From assembly GCF_009467825.1 (NCBI RefSeq), contig NZ_WIOK01000028.1, forward strand, positions 1-64,000: 64,000 bases of DNA. The letters run 5' to 3'. A program made the position numbers and the translations under genes. The notes under the pieces are model-generated. The model saw only the letters and a program-made list of their open reading frames with translations, was not told the origin of the DNA and searched no databases. Shown here in pieces: positions 52,627 through 61,904 of this stretch; within the stretch, counting starts at the first letter, position 1, and each line of letters begins with the position of its first letter. This DNA is from Cyclobacterium xiamenense (GTDB lineage: Bacteria > Bacteroidota > Bacteroidia > Cytophagales > Cyclobacteriaceae).

Positions 52627-52937
52627 TGCAGTGGAGGGTTTATAACTTCTTAAAGTAGCATTTTTTTGTAGTAGGAATATACGAAAAAACTATTACTATA
52701 TTTATGAAAATTAGTACTTTACTTTCAAAAACTGATTAAAATCATAGAATCACCCCATTAATGACGGGTTTGAACGGGTCCATAGGGCTGCCCACGGCTG
52801 AGCGCTTCCCTGGCAGATCAGCCTGATACGGGGAACCTTTCGACGTGGCTTCTTCATAAAAGGAGCTTCCCATTAAAAAATAGTACCGGGAAACGAATAT
52901 ATTTTGTACATTCAACCTTTGAAGAAAGTGAAAACCT
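52627..52937. other. intergenic region, nothing recognised
   Basis: About 310 bases between the divergent peroxiredoxin-like gene (minus) and the membrane-anchored gene at 52938 (plus). I see no open frame of interest, tRNA or hairpin. It should contain both promoters. Confidence 0.45.
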
Positions 52938-53447
52938 ATGGATTCAGGTACTATATTTTACATCATTGCCATCGTCATTTATTTCATCTATACTTCGTTC
53001 ATACAGAAGAAACCGGGCAGCCCGGAGGCAAACCCCGAAAAAACCGAAGGCCCACCCCAGAAAAAAACCAGCTTTGAAGACTTATTGCGTGAAATCAGAA
53101 ACGAACAGGGGCAAAGAGAACGGGATTTGGAGGGTACATCCGAACCTGAACCAGTAAAAACCGCTTCTTCTGCCACCGAAGTCGCGGAGCAAAGGGAAGC
53201 AACATACGTCGCACAACAGCAAGAGGCGGAGGGCGCTTACAAAAACCCGTACAGGGACATCAAACAACCTTTGGTGAAGTTGGATGACCAGGTAGACCTG
53301 GAAGATGGTAAAAAGATCCTTGGCGAAGTCGTAGATGTGGCGGAGGAATTTCCCGGAACCAGCAAATACGCCAGGTTACTTAAAAACACCTCTTCAGCCC
53401 GGGATGCCGTTATTTTGACGGAAATTTTCAACAGGAAACATTTTTGA
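52938..53447 (+). CDS. membrane-anchored hypothetical protein of Bacteroidota type
   Basis: 169 residues: one N-terminal transmembrane helix (TIFYIIAIVIYFIYTSFI), a disordered Pro/Glu/Lys-rich middle, then a conserved short C-terminus (SSARDAVILTEIFNRKHF). The ending LRDAVILSxILNRP-like is typical of a Bacteroidota protein family of unknown role. It lies 54 bases before the Nramp-like gene in the same direction. Function unknown. Confidence 0.8.
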   Translation: MDSGTIFYIIAIVIYFIYTSFIQKKPGSPEANPEKTEGPPQKKTSFEDLLREIRNEQGQRERDLEGTSEPEPVKTASSATEVAEQREATYVAQQQEAEGAYKNPYRDIKQPLVKLDDQVDLEDGKKILGEVVDVAEEFPGTSKYARLLKNTSSARDAVILTEIFNRKHF

Positions 53448-53501
53448 TCCATCCATGCGGATTTTCCTCCTATTGACTTCTGCAAAACCGGTCCTCGCCT
53501 C

Positions 53502-54698
53502 GTGTTAGCCCGATGGTTAAAATCGTTGGGGCCAGGCCTGATTACTGCCGCCCTGGTATTCGGACCGGGCAGCCTGACCATCACTTCCAAATTGGGGGCG
53601 GTATACGGATTTGAGCTGTTGTGGGTCATCGTGGTTGCGGTGGTGTTGATGATCACATTTACCGGAATGGGCGCCAGGATCGGCATGGCCTCTGCTGATT
53701 CGCTGATCGGATTATTCCGCCAGAAATGGGGCAATCTGGCCGCCTGGGTTGCCGGCTTGGGAATTTTCTTTGTAACGGCCTCTTTTCAGGCAGGAAATAC
53801 AGTAGGGGCGGGCCTGGCGCTTTCGGAATCACTGGGTAGTTCCAATGCGGTTTGGATCGTACTTATTTCACTACTAGCCATCTCGTTACTTTTTTTCAAG
53901 TCCTTTTACCGAATTCTGGAGAAGGTCATGATTTTGATGGTGACCATCATGGTGGTCTCGTTTCTGTTTACCCTGGTTTTGGCGCCTCCTTCTTTTGCCG
54001 ATGTATACTCCGGATTGGATCCAACGATCCCTACTGGATCCTTTATATTGGTGATTGCGCTGGTGGCGTCGAGTTTTTCCATAGCGGGTGCTTTCTATCA
54101 ATCGTACCTGGTTCAGGAAAAGGGCTGGAAGAAATCCCAGAAGGGAGATGCGCTGCGAGAGAGCTTTACGGGGATTGTAATTTTGGGCCTTATTTCTTCA
54201 CTGATCCTTTTGAGTGCAGCCACCATTTTATATCCGCAAGGAATTACCGTGGCCTCGGCTGCAGATATGGGCATGGCGTTGGAGCCGGTGTATGGGAAGT
54301 TTTCCTTCATGGTATTCATGATCGGCTTATTTGGAGCCTCTTTTTCGTCCTTGTTGGGCAATGCCACCATCGGGGGTACCTTGCTAGCAGATGCCCTTTC
54401 CCTGGGAAGGGACCTCAATAGCATTCCGGTGAAACTCCTGATCACGTTGATTGTGGTAATCGGCGCCGCTGTAGCACTGATATTTGGTAGATTGCCACTC
54501 GAACTGATCGTATTTGCCCAGGGAATTACCATTTTTGCGGTTCCATTTATTGGCCTGGGAATCTTTCTGATTGGAAACGACAAAAAAATAATGGGAAGCT
54601 TGAAGAATAAAGTTGGGTCGCAGATCTTGGGGTTGGTGGGTTTATTGGTCCTTTTAACGCTTGCGATTAGCAACGCCTACGTTTTGTTTCTTCAATAA
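53502..54698 (+). CDS. Nramp-like transporter with altered metal motifs
   Basis: 398-residue polytopic protein with about 11 helices and LeuT/Nramp fold features (GPGLITAALVFGPGSLTITSKLGA at helix 1). The canonical DPGN metal motif is GPGS, and the helix 6 region reads VASSFSIAGAFYQS, lacking the conserved Met and His of Mn/Fe transporters. It may carry another ion such as Mg2+ or a non-metal substrate. The start is GTG 53502; no in-frame ATG is better. Confidence 0.85.
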   Translation: MLARWLKSLGPGLITAALVFGPGSLTITSKLGAVYGFELLWVIVVAVVLMITFTGMGARIGMASADSLIGLFRQKWGNLAAWVAGLGIFFVTASFQAGNTVGAGLALSESLGSSNAVWIVLISLLAISLLFFKSFYRILEKVMILMVTIMVVSFLFTLVLAPPSFADVYSGLDPTIPTGSFILVIALVASSFSIAGAFYQSYLVQEKGWKKSQKGDALRESFTGIVILGLISSLILLSAATILYPQGITVASAADMGMALEPVYGKFSFMVFMIGLFGASFSSLLGNATIGGTLLADALSLGRDLNSIPVKLLITLIVVIGAAVALIFGRLPLELIVFAQGITIFAVPFIGLGIFLIGNDKKIMGSLKNKVGSQILGLVGLLVLLTLAISNAYVLFLQ

Positions 54699-54779
54699 AT
54701 CTCCTTCATTTTACCACTATTGTGGGCCCTTTGCTGCCACAGCGCTGGGTGCAGTCAAACTAACGGAAACGATACATGT

Positions 54780-55796
54780 ATGAAAACCATCGCAGAACTC
54801 GAAGAAAAACTAAGCAGGCCTTCCCGGGAATTGGTGAAGGATATCGGTAAGATCGAAGGAGATATTTTGTTGCTGGGCGTGGCCGGAAAAATGGGACCAA
54901 GTTTGGCAAGACTCTTGGTCCGGGCCATTCAGGAGGCTGGTATCCAAAAGGAGGTAATTGGCGTATCGCGCTTTTCGGACCAACGTATGAAAAACGAACT
55001 GGAAAACGAAGGCGTGCGTTGCGTTCAGGCAGACCTGCTGGATGATGCGGCCTTGCAGGACCTGCCGTTTGCCGAAAACCTGATTTACCTCGCCGGAAAA
55101 AAATTCGGTACTTCTGCAGACGCGTCCACCACCTGGGCGATGAATGCGTACCTTCCCGGCAGGGTCTCGGAAAAGTTCCGAAAATCCCGTATGGTGGTTT
55201 TTTCCAGCGGTAACGTCTACCCCTTTGTGCCGTGTGCCTCCGGGGGTGCGACGGAAGATACGCCACCGGATCCACTGGGAGATTATGCCCAATCTTGCTT
55301 GGGCCGGGAACGGATTTTTCAGTACTTTAGCCATCGGTACCAGATACCCATGCTCATTTACCGGTTGAACTATGCGATCGACATGCGGTATGGCAACCTT
55401 CTTGAAATTGGCAAAATGGTGCAGGAAGGGAAAGCCATTGATCTGCGAACGGGCCATATGAATGTGATCTGGCAGGGAGATGCAAACGAAGTCGCCATCC
55501 GGTCCCTGCTACATACGAGCTGTCCACCCAAATTGCTAAACGTGACCGGACCGGAGACCGTTAGCATTCAACAGGTGGCCGAAAAATTTGGCGAATTGAT
55601 GAATACCCGCCCCCAATTTGTGAACGAGCCGGAGCAGTTTGCACTGCTCAGCAACGCTTCCCGCAGTCACCGGATGTTTGGATACCCGCGTGTTTCCCTG
55701 CTTGAGATGATTGAATTGACAGCCGAATGGATTCTAAGCGGCGGACCGACGCTGGACAAACCCACCCATTTTCAGGAACGAGAAGGAAAATTTTAA
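54780..55796 (+). CDS. NAD-dependent epimerase/dehydratase-like protein
   Basis: 338 residues. N-terminal Rossmann part LLLGVAGKMGPSLARLL, then LIYLAGKK, the Ser region FSSGNVYPFV, and Tyr169 in GDYAQSC. The expected YxxxK is Y169-A-Q-S-C173, so Lys is replaced by Cys. ATG 54780 is chosen; the upstream frame has no homology. It lies 17 bases before the DapA-like gene, and the two likely act in one sugar-acid pathway. Whether it is an active redox enzyme is uncertain. Confidence 0.85.
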   Translation: MKTIAELEEKLSRPSRELVKDIGKIEGDILLLGVAGKMGPSLARLLVRAIQEAGIQKEVIGVSRFSDQRMKNELENEGVRCVQADLLDDAALQDLPFAENLIYLAGKKFGTSADASTTWAMNAYLPGRVSEKFRKSRMVVFSSGNVYPFVPCASGGATEDTPPDPLGDYAQSCLGRERIFQYFSHRYQIPMLIYRLNYAIDMRYGNLLEIGKMVQEGKAIDLRTGHMNVIWQGDANEVAIRSLLHTSCPPKLLNVTGPETVSIQQVAEKFGELMNTRPQFVNEPEQFALLSNASRSHRMFGYPRVSLLEMIELTAEWILSGGPTLDKPTHFQEREGKF

Positions 55797-55812
55797 TGAA
55801 CAACGGTATCAG

Positions 55813-56871
55813 ATGAATGCATTGCTAGAAAAACACCTGCAGGAGGGGACGGTTATTCCTGCGCATCCCCTTGCCTTAACCGCACAGCGAAAACTGGACG
55901 AACCACACCAACGGGCACTGACCCGCTACTACATCGCTTCCGGGGCAGGAGGAATTGCTGTCGGCGTACATAGCACACAATTTGAAATTCGCGATAAAAA
56001 ATACGGCTTGTTACGACCGGTTTTGAAAATGGCCATGGAAGAGGTGGAGCAAGCCGCCCTACACCGGCCTTTTCTTAAAGTAGCAGGCATCGTGGGGGGA
56101 ACCGAGCAAGCGCTGCAGGAAGCTTCGCTGGCCCGAGACCTGGGCTACGACATGGGCCTCCTCAGTGCCGGAGGATTGGGAGATTGGTCCGAAAAAAAAT
56201 TAATCAAGCGAGCCGAAAAGGTGGCAGAGCTTATTCCTCTTTTTGGTTTCTACCTGCAACCCTCTGCCGGTGGCAGGCTGCTGAGCTATGATTTTTGGAG
56301 GGATTTTGCGCAAATCCCCCATGTAAAGGCCATAAAAATGGCGCCGTTTAACCGGTACCAGACATTGGACGTGGTTCGGGCCGTTTGTGCATCCGGACGT
56401 CCGGAGCAAATCGCGCTCTATACCGGGAATGATGACAACATTGTCGCGGACCTACTGACCACGTTCACGCTTTTGGTTCATGGGCAGCAGGTATCAAAAC
56501 GAATCGTTGGCGGATTGCTCGGGCATTGGGCGGTGTGGACGTCCGAAGCGGTAAACTTGTTGAAAAAAATTAAACATTGCCTAAAAAACGACGGAAACGG
56601 CATGGGAGCGCTACTTACTCAGGGTGTCCAAATTACTGACGCCAATGCAGCGATTTTTGATCCCAGTCACCAGTTTAAGGGCTGTATATCGGGCATACAT
56701 GAAGTGTTGCGCAGGCAAGGCTTGCTGCAGGGAACCTGGTGTCTCAACCCGGAGGAGCAACTCTCTCCGGGACAATTGGAGGAAATCAACCGCGTGTGTG
56801 CGGATTATCCCTGGCTAACCGACGACCGCTTTGTCAGGGAAAACCTGGATCGATTCATGCACGCGTCTTAG
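55813..56871 (+). CDS. dihydrodipicolinate synthase/DapA-like aldolase
   Basis: 352-residue class I aldolase-like TIM barrel. The Schiff-base Lys is in VKAIKMAPFNRY, and the Tyr motif is FGFYLQPSAGG. Family members condense or cleave pyruvate, or act as lyases or dehydratases on sugar acids. It is longer than DapA (about 290) by a C-terminal helical part (about 295-352). It is coupled to the epimerase gene upstream and ends four bases into the convergent SGNH-hydrolase gene. A role in sugar-acid breakdown is more likely than lysine synthesis. Confidence 0.85.
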   Translation: MNALLEKHLQEGTVIPAHPLALTAQRKLDEPHQRALTRYYIASGAGGIAVGVHSTQFEIRDKKYGLLRPVLKMAMEEVEQAALHRPFLKVAGIVGGTEQALQEASLARDLGYDMGLLSAGGLGDWSEKKLIKRAEKVAELIPLFGFYLQPSAGGRLLSYDFWRDFAQIPHVKAIKMAPFNRYQTLDVVRAVCASGRPEQIALYTGNDDNIVADLLTTFTLLVHGQQVSKRIVGGLLGHWAVWTSEAVNLLKKIKHCLKNDGNGMGALLTQGVQITDANAAIFDPSHQFKGCISGIHEVLRRQGLLQGTWCLNPEEQLSPGQLEEINRVCADYPWLTDDRFVRENLDRFMHAS

Positions 56872-58676
56872 GGCACGAGGTAATACTCAAAAAATGAATA
56901 GATTATTTCGTTGGATTCAGGGGTAGGTGCATGCGTGGGACGGTTGCTCATGCCTACCCGGTTTTCGGTTTCATAAAAACCATTCGCCCGCAAGCTGTAA
57001 TTCAGCGGTACCCATCGGTTTTCCGGATCCTCCGAGCCACCAGACACCAGAAATGGTCTGGGTGCCATCAGCACGTGCAACTCGTGCAGGTTCATATCGG
57101 CTTCCAGAAGTTTGGTATACAAGCCCCTCGCAGGATTTTCTTCCGTAGGAATACCCCGTTCCCGCCAGGGTTTGGGATGGTATCCGAGGTACCAGGGTTC
57201 CCAGTAGTTGACGCTTGGTTTGTCTTCCTCAAAAACTATCCCCGGATCGGACCAGGCAGCCGCTGCGAAGTTTTCAAAAAGGCAGGAGGCAAACATGGCC
57301 CACTTTCCTCCATAGGAATGCCCGGTGATGCCGATTCGCTTTTCATCCACCTCGGGCATCTGTGCGAGCAGGTGCCAGGCATTGCCCGCAGCGTAGGCCA
57401 AAAGGGACAATGGCTGCACGCTGGCGCTGTCGATGTGCGGGTAGTACAGGGAATACGTTTCGTTTTCGGTAGTTTCCGTGGTTCCCAGAGAAAGGGTAAC
57501 AAATCCCCTTTTTGCAAGCTGTGCGGCGAAGTCACGGTTTGGTTTTCCCTTCCCGATAGCCGTTTCGGGTTCGTAGTACACCGTGACCACTGCAGGGTTG
57601 TTTTTGGCTCCGTAGGGAAGCAACAGGTACCCTTCGGTCAGCTGTCCAGGTACCCATTCGAACCGAACTTTCCGTTGCACATAGTCTTCGGTATTTTCGG
57701 TTTCCAATACTTCAAAGGTGGGATTGGTAATCATGGCGGGCCATTTCCCCATCATCCCATGCCATTTGTCCCGAATTTCTTTTCTACGTTCCTTCCAGTC
57801 GGCCAGGTCCTCAACGGAGCTGCCATCGTTGAAAACAAAGGGATCAGAAAAATCACCTTCCAGCTCCTCGTACTCGTAGGGAATGGAAAAATAGGGCGCC
57901 AATTCATCCCATTGAATCATTTTTTTTAGGTAGGCTGGGAAGGTCTGTCCCTGGCTGGTGCCACTCCCTTCCACGCCCTGACCAAAAGTAATGCTATCGC
58001 CAAAGAAAACCAGGCGCTTTTTGTTGGCTATTTTTCCCGTGGCGACGAGGAAGTTAAAAATCTGTTCGGCGATGAGACGGTTGCCCGCGCTGGTAGGATG
58101 GACGCCATCCGGTATTCCGGAATTTGCCACATTCATGATGAGTGAGCTTTTTCCCGGATTGGGAGATTCCCGTTCGATAAACTTCTGGTAAAGATCGATC
58201 AGGGGTAACCCGTTTTGCCTGGCCAAATCGGCAATAATGTCATTAGCTGTTCGGATTTTCGTAAGCGGTGGGGCGTCAAAAAAGGAAAGTTCATACCGGC
58301 TGGAAATGGCATTGGTATCGACCGGCGTGAGGTTAAGTAAGACGGTCTCGATTCCGGCATTTTTAAGTCGTGTGATGAGCTGTTGGTAGGATTTTCTGAA
58401 GGTTCCATAATCCAAAAATTTATGCAAGTTGATCATGTCGTGCATGCCTACCATGATAAAAACCATTTCGGGATTTTCGCTCAGCACGTCTCGGTCTAGC
58501 CGGGCCAATAGGTCCATGGAGTTATTGCTTCCAGCACCTTTGTTGAGAATGCTCCAGGATGCTTCTTTTGCGGTCGTTTCCCGCTGGATAGAATCTTTTG
58601 CCAGTTTAGCGCTTGCAAAGGCTGCATTCCCGCCTGCAAAAAAAAGGATCCACGCGATGATTATTTTGAAATGCAT
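56868..58676 (-). CDS. SGNH hydrolase (permuted) fused to alpha/beta hydrolase
   Basis: 602 residues with Sec signal (1-22). The N-terminal SGNH/GDSL-type domain starts at block II (GAGSNN, 47-52), then GMHD (77-80, block III-like) and DGVH (190-193, block V), while the nucleophile block GDS (226-228, in RLVFFGDSIT) comes after them instead of first. From about 255 on there is an alpha/beta hydrolase of the acetyl-xylan-esterase/dienelactone type: nucleophile GHSYGG (Ser454), probable Asp550 and His582. Two esterase activities on one polypeptide would suit removal of acyl groups from a glycan. Divergent from the toroid gene. Confidence 0.83.
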   Translation of the reverse strand: MHFKIIIAWILFFAGGNAAFASAKLAKDSIQRETTAKEASWSILNKGAGSNNSMDLLARLDRDVLSENPEMVFIMVGMHDMINLHKFLDYGTFRKSYQQLITRLKNAGIETVLLNLTPVDTNAISSRYELSFFDAPPLTKIRTANDIIADLARQNGLPLIDLYQKFIERESPNPGKSSLIMNVANSGIPDGVHPTSAGNRLIAEQIFNFLVATGKIANKKRLVFFGDSITFGQGVEGSGTSQGQTFPAYLKKMIQWDELAPYFSIPYEYEELEGDFSDPFVFNDGSSVEDLADWKERRKEIRDKWHGMMGKWPAMITNPTFEVLETENTEDYVQRKVRFEWVPGQLTEGYLLLPYGAKNNPAVVTVYYEPETAIGKGKPNRDFAAQLAKRGFVTLSLGTTETTENETYSLYYPHIDSASVQPLSLLAYAAGNAWHLLAQMPEVDEKRIGITGHSYGGKWAMFASCLFENFAAAAWSDPGIVFEEDKPSVNYWEPWYLGYHPKPWRERGIPTEENPARGLYTKLLEADMNLHELHVLMAPRPFLVSGGSEDPENRWVPLNYSLRANGFYETENRVGMSNRPTHAPTPESNEIIYSFFEYYLVP

Positions 58677-58741
58677 TTTATGTTATTTAAAGAATATTTT
58701 TTTAAATCTAAGAATTTTCAATCTTTTTCACTATACCTGCG

Positions 58742-58776
58742 CCAACAATTCTTTTTGGTAGCTAAACAATTGTTGG
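58742..58776. promoter_or_regulatory. inverted repeat in the divergent promoter region
   Basis: CCAACAAT (58742-58749) and ATTGTTGG (58769-58776) are exact inverted copies. The right arm includes AAACAATTGTT, which also occurs upstream of the PF04734 gene at 7807. It lies between the SGNH/alpha-beta gene and the toroid gene and could bind a regulator of both. Confidence 0.4.
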
Positions 58777-58880
58777 TCAATGTTTTATAATTTGTAGTTT
58801 TTCAAGGAATAATACAATTTATTCGTTCTGAAATAGGTTTCAGATTTGCCCGTTATGGCGTATCTTGCCCGAGTAAAGAA

Positions 58881-61025
58881 ATGAACGTTTACTATATGGG
58901 TAAGAGATGCATGCTGGCACTGCTGGCAATCGGATTGGCCTGCGCAACGGTCGCGGGAAAAACCGTTTATGTGGTTGGTAAAGCGGAAAATGACTTGGTG
59001 CTATGGCTTTCATCCGAAGGGTTTCAGGTTGAATTTTTCCGAGATACCCAGTCCGCCATGGAAGAAATTCCGGCAGCTTCCACCCTGCTGGTGCTGGCGG
59101 ACGCCTATCCGGTAGAGAAGGTGCCGGTTCCCGGCGATTTTTATCGGGTGATGGACGAAAAAAATATCCGCTACTACATCGAGTTTCCGCAGCGGGCACC
59201 CGGCCTCATCGGGGAGGGAAAGGTATTGCATAACCGACTGGAACGGGCCGTGGTGGCCGGAAATCATTTTGGCACCAAGCTTCCCGCTCTGCGCATATTG
59301 GGCATCAATGACTGCCACCTAATTGCGGCGGAGGCGTCCGATCCGCTGTTGGTTTTGGCGAAGGTAGCCGGCCTGGATACGGCACCCTATGGACTGTCTG
59401 GCGTGCCTGTCCATCCCCTGTTGGTGAAGAAAGACGCCGGATACATCGCGCTGACCAAACTCTCCGACTTTGCCAAAGGCCGATACGGACCGCAAGCACA
59501 CTGGCAGGAAGTCTGGGCGCACCTGATCGGACAGCTTACCGGTACCTGGGATTTAACCTTCGCCGGTTGGCCCCGTTACTTGAAGCCCGCTTTTGGAGAA
59601 GGCGAGGCGGTTACCCTTGCGGACAAGGAAAACAGCGTCGACCGGGGAGTGGCATGGTTTGCCAAGGGGAAATTTTACATTCACGAAGATTGGAAGGAAC
59701 GTTGGTTAAGGTATCAATCCGATGGTACCAACCCGGTAGGGCCTCCGGTTCCACGCGACTTTCCGGTCGGTGATGGCAGTGAAGGACTTTTAGAGGGACA
59801 TTCCTCCACCATTTACTACGATGGCAGCCAACAATACCGCTATTGGATCCGAGCGGATGTGCAAGGGGAAGGGGCATTTGCCCTCTCGGCGGCCGGTCGT
59901 CTGCTGGATGAACCGGATCATTTTTCCACCGCCGAAAACCTGGTCGATTTTATTTTCCGGGAAAACCTTCGCAACGGTCCCAGAAATCAGCCAGACTCGG
60001 CGGCATTTGGCCTGATCGGATGGTCGCATACGCACCCCCATGTCTATTATGGAGACGATAACGCCCGGGCCGTTTTGGGAATTCTGGGTGCCATGGCCTT
60101 TATGGAACGGGATACCTGGAACCAGGAAATGACCGAAGCCATCCTGGCAAATTTTCGAACCTCTGGCAAGAATGGGTTTCGCAGCAACCGTATTGAAAAC
60201 CGGGACCTGCAACGGCAAGGCTGGAAACATTACTGGAACCGGGACATTGTCAATCCTGCCCCGCATTTTGAATCCTGGATGTGGGCCCTGTATCTCTGGC
60301 TGTACGACAAAACCGGGTACGAACCGCTCTTGGAGAAAGCAAAAACAGCCATTAAAATTACCATGGATGCCTATCCGGAGGACTGGCTGTGGACCAATGG
60401 CATCCAACAGGAAAGGGCCCGGATGATTTTGCCGCTGGCATGGCTGGTTCGTATCGAGGACCGTCCGGAACACCGGGCCTGGCTGGATCGGGTGGTGAGC
60501 AAATTGCTGGATAATCAGGTAGAAAGCGGAGCTATTCGGGAAGAATTGGGTGGGAACGACAAAGGAAGGTACGGCCGCACCAAATCAAACGAGGCCTATG
60601 GACTGCATGAGGCGCCGCTGATTTTCGAAAACGGAGACCCCATTGCCGACATGTTGTATACGAGTAACTTTGCTTTTTTCAGTTTGAACGAGGCTGCGCA
60701 CGCAACTGGAAATCCCCGGTACCAGGAAGCCGTGGGCAGGTTATCGGATTTCCTGACCCGTATACAGGTGAAAAGCGAACGTTTTGCCGACCTGGACGGG
60801 GCCTGGTTCCGCGCTTTCGATTACAACCGCTGGGAATACTGGGCTTCCAATGCCGATGTGGGCTGGGGAGCCTGGGGTACCCTTAGCGGCTGGACACAAA
60901 GCTGGATCGTTGCTACGCAGGTATTGGTACTGACCGATCAGAGCTACTGGGACCTGACCGGCGATTCCAAAATACATCGGCACATGGAAGGCCGGCTGGA
61001 ACGGATGTTAGAGGATTACAAATAG
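58881..61025 (+). CDS. secreted protein, probable alpha/alpha-toroid glycosidase-like
   Basis: 714 residues with Sec signal (cleavage near TVAGKT). The N-terminal 280 residues form an alpha/beta domain. The C-terminal half has Trp- and Asn-rich helices (SHTHPHVYYGDDNARAVLGILGAMAF, HFESWMWALYLWLYDKTGYEPLLEKA, YPEDWLWTNGIQQERARMILPLAWLVR) like six-hairpin glycosidases. No exact GH family recognised. ATG 58881 or 58896 could be the start. It follows the divergent promoter shared with the SGNH gene and probably acts on glycans in the periplasm. Confidence 0.7.
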   Translation: MNVYYMGKRCMLALLAIGLACATVAGKTVYVVGKAENDLVLWLSSEGFQVEFFRDTQSAMEEIPAASTLLVLADAYPVEKVPVPGDFYRVMDEKNIRYYIEFPQRAPGLIGEGKVLHNRLERAVVAGNHFGTKLPALRILGINDCHLIAAEASDPLLVLAKVAGLDTAPYGLSGVPVHPLLVKKDAGYIALTKLSDFAKGRYGPQAHWQEVWAHLIGQLTGTWDLTFAGWPRYLKPAFGEGEAVTLADKENSVDRGVAWFAKGKFYIHEDWKERWLRYQSDGTNPVGPPVPRDFPVGDGSEGLLEGHSSTIYYDGSQQYRYWIRADVQGEGAFALSAAGRLLDEPDHFSTAENLVDFIFRENLRNGPRNQPDSAAFGLIGWSHTHPHVYYGDDNARAVLGILGAMAFMERDTWNQEMTEAILANFRTSGKNGFRSNRIENRDLQRQGWKHYWNRDIVNPAPHFESWMWALYLWLYDKTGYEPLLEKAKTAIKITMDAYPEDWLWTNGIQQERARMILPLAWLVRIEDRPEHRAWLDRVVSKLLDNQVESGAIREELGGNDKGRYGRTKSNEAYGLHEAPLIFENGDPIADMLYTSNFAFFSLNEAAHATGNPRYQEAVGRLSDFLTRIQVKSERFADLDGAWFRAFDYNRWEYWASNADVGWGAWGTLSGWTQSWIVATQVLVLTDQSYWDLTGDSKIHRHMEGRLERMLEDYK

Positions 61026-61179
61026 ACCATCGACCGTATAGGCTCACCCTTCCCGCACCTTTCGGCAGAGATACCTGTATGCGGTGCAGGACGAGCACCC
61101 GTACTTCTGGGCAAGACGCGGCGGTTTTTCATCCAAGGTAGCTTTCCCGGCAATAACGCCTGGAAAACGCATTCCTCGC

Positions 61180-61884
61180 TTATAACTTCTTGATTTGTAT
61201 GTTGCGGAAGTACACCTTGTCTCCATGATCGGTCAGTAGAATGTGGCCTTCTTCCAGCTCCCCGTATCGGGCATCGTCTTTAAACTTGTTTTCGTTCTTT
61301 TTTTCAAGAAAATCTTTGCTGCCCCGCTTGTAGCTGAGCACTTTTTTACCATTTAGCCAGTGCGATACATTCTGGCCTTTTGCCACAATTTTGCCCGTAT
61401 TCCATTCTCCGTGGGGGTGAAGGGTTTTGTTTTTCGGCGGGTAAAACAAGTAGGCGGCGGCCGTGGAACTGAGCCCGTTGGGATCTTCTTTGATGCCTGG
61501 GTAGTTGTAATCGTCGATGATCTGGTATTCCGGACCATTTACCATCATTTTCCCCGTCGTTTCCTTATACAGGGTATCGACAAAATATTTGATGCCACTA
61601 TTGGCGCCCTCGGTGAGTTTGAATTCAAAAATCACTTCAAAGTCACCGAATTTTTCTTTTGTCAAAACATCTCCTCCACCGGATGACTCCAGAAAAAGCA
61701 TGCCGTCTGCTATTTTCCACCCTTTTTCAGGAAAATTGAGCGATTGTTTGCCCCGCCATTTTTCTACGGATTTCCCGTCAAATAAAACCTCGTAACCGTC
61801 AGCCTGGGCTAATGTCCGGGAAACTCCCGGTAGTAGCAGGCAGAGTAGAAGCAATAGCAGGGGGATCTTGGTTCGTTGTAGCAT
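61180..61884 (-). CDS. DUF1080 (3-keto-disaccharide hydrolase-like) protein
   Basis: 234 residues with Sec signal (1-26). DUF1080 hallmarks: EVLFDGKSVEKWRG, GWKIADGMLFLESSGGGDVLTKEKFGDFEVIFEFKL-type beginning, GPEYQIIDDYNYPG, NGKKVLSYKRG and a C-terminal VYFRNIQIKKL. The concanavalin-like fold is known from 3-keto-disaccharide hydrolases. It is 20 bases after the PF04734 gene on the reverse strand, so it is the last gene of the ThuA-PF04734-DUF1080 operon. Probably hydrolyses oxidised disaccharides in the periplasm. Confidence 0.88.
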   Translation of the reverse strand: MLQRTKIPLLLLLLCLLLPGVSRTLAQADGYEVLFDGKSVEKWRGKQSLNFPEKGWKIADGMLFLESSGGGDVLTKEKFGDFEVIFEFKLTEGANSGIKYFVDTLYKETTGKMMVNGPEYQIIDDYNYPGIKEDPNGLSSTAAAYLFYPPKNKTLHPHGEWNTGKIVAKGQNVSHWLNGKKVLSYKRGSKDFLEKKNENKFKDDARYGELEEGHILLTDHGDKVYFRNIQIKKL

Positions 61885-61904
61885 AGAATGGTATTTTTTA
61901 TGGT

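Noticed and set aside
55813-56871. Lysine-biosynthesis dapA
   Set aside because: It is longer than DapA, divergent, and sits with a sugar-type epimerase rather than lysine genes.
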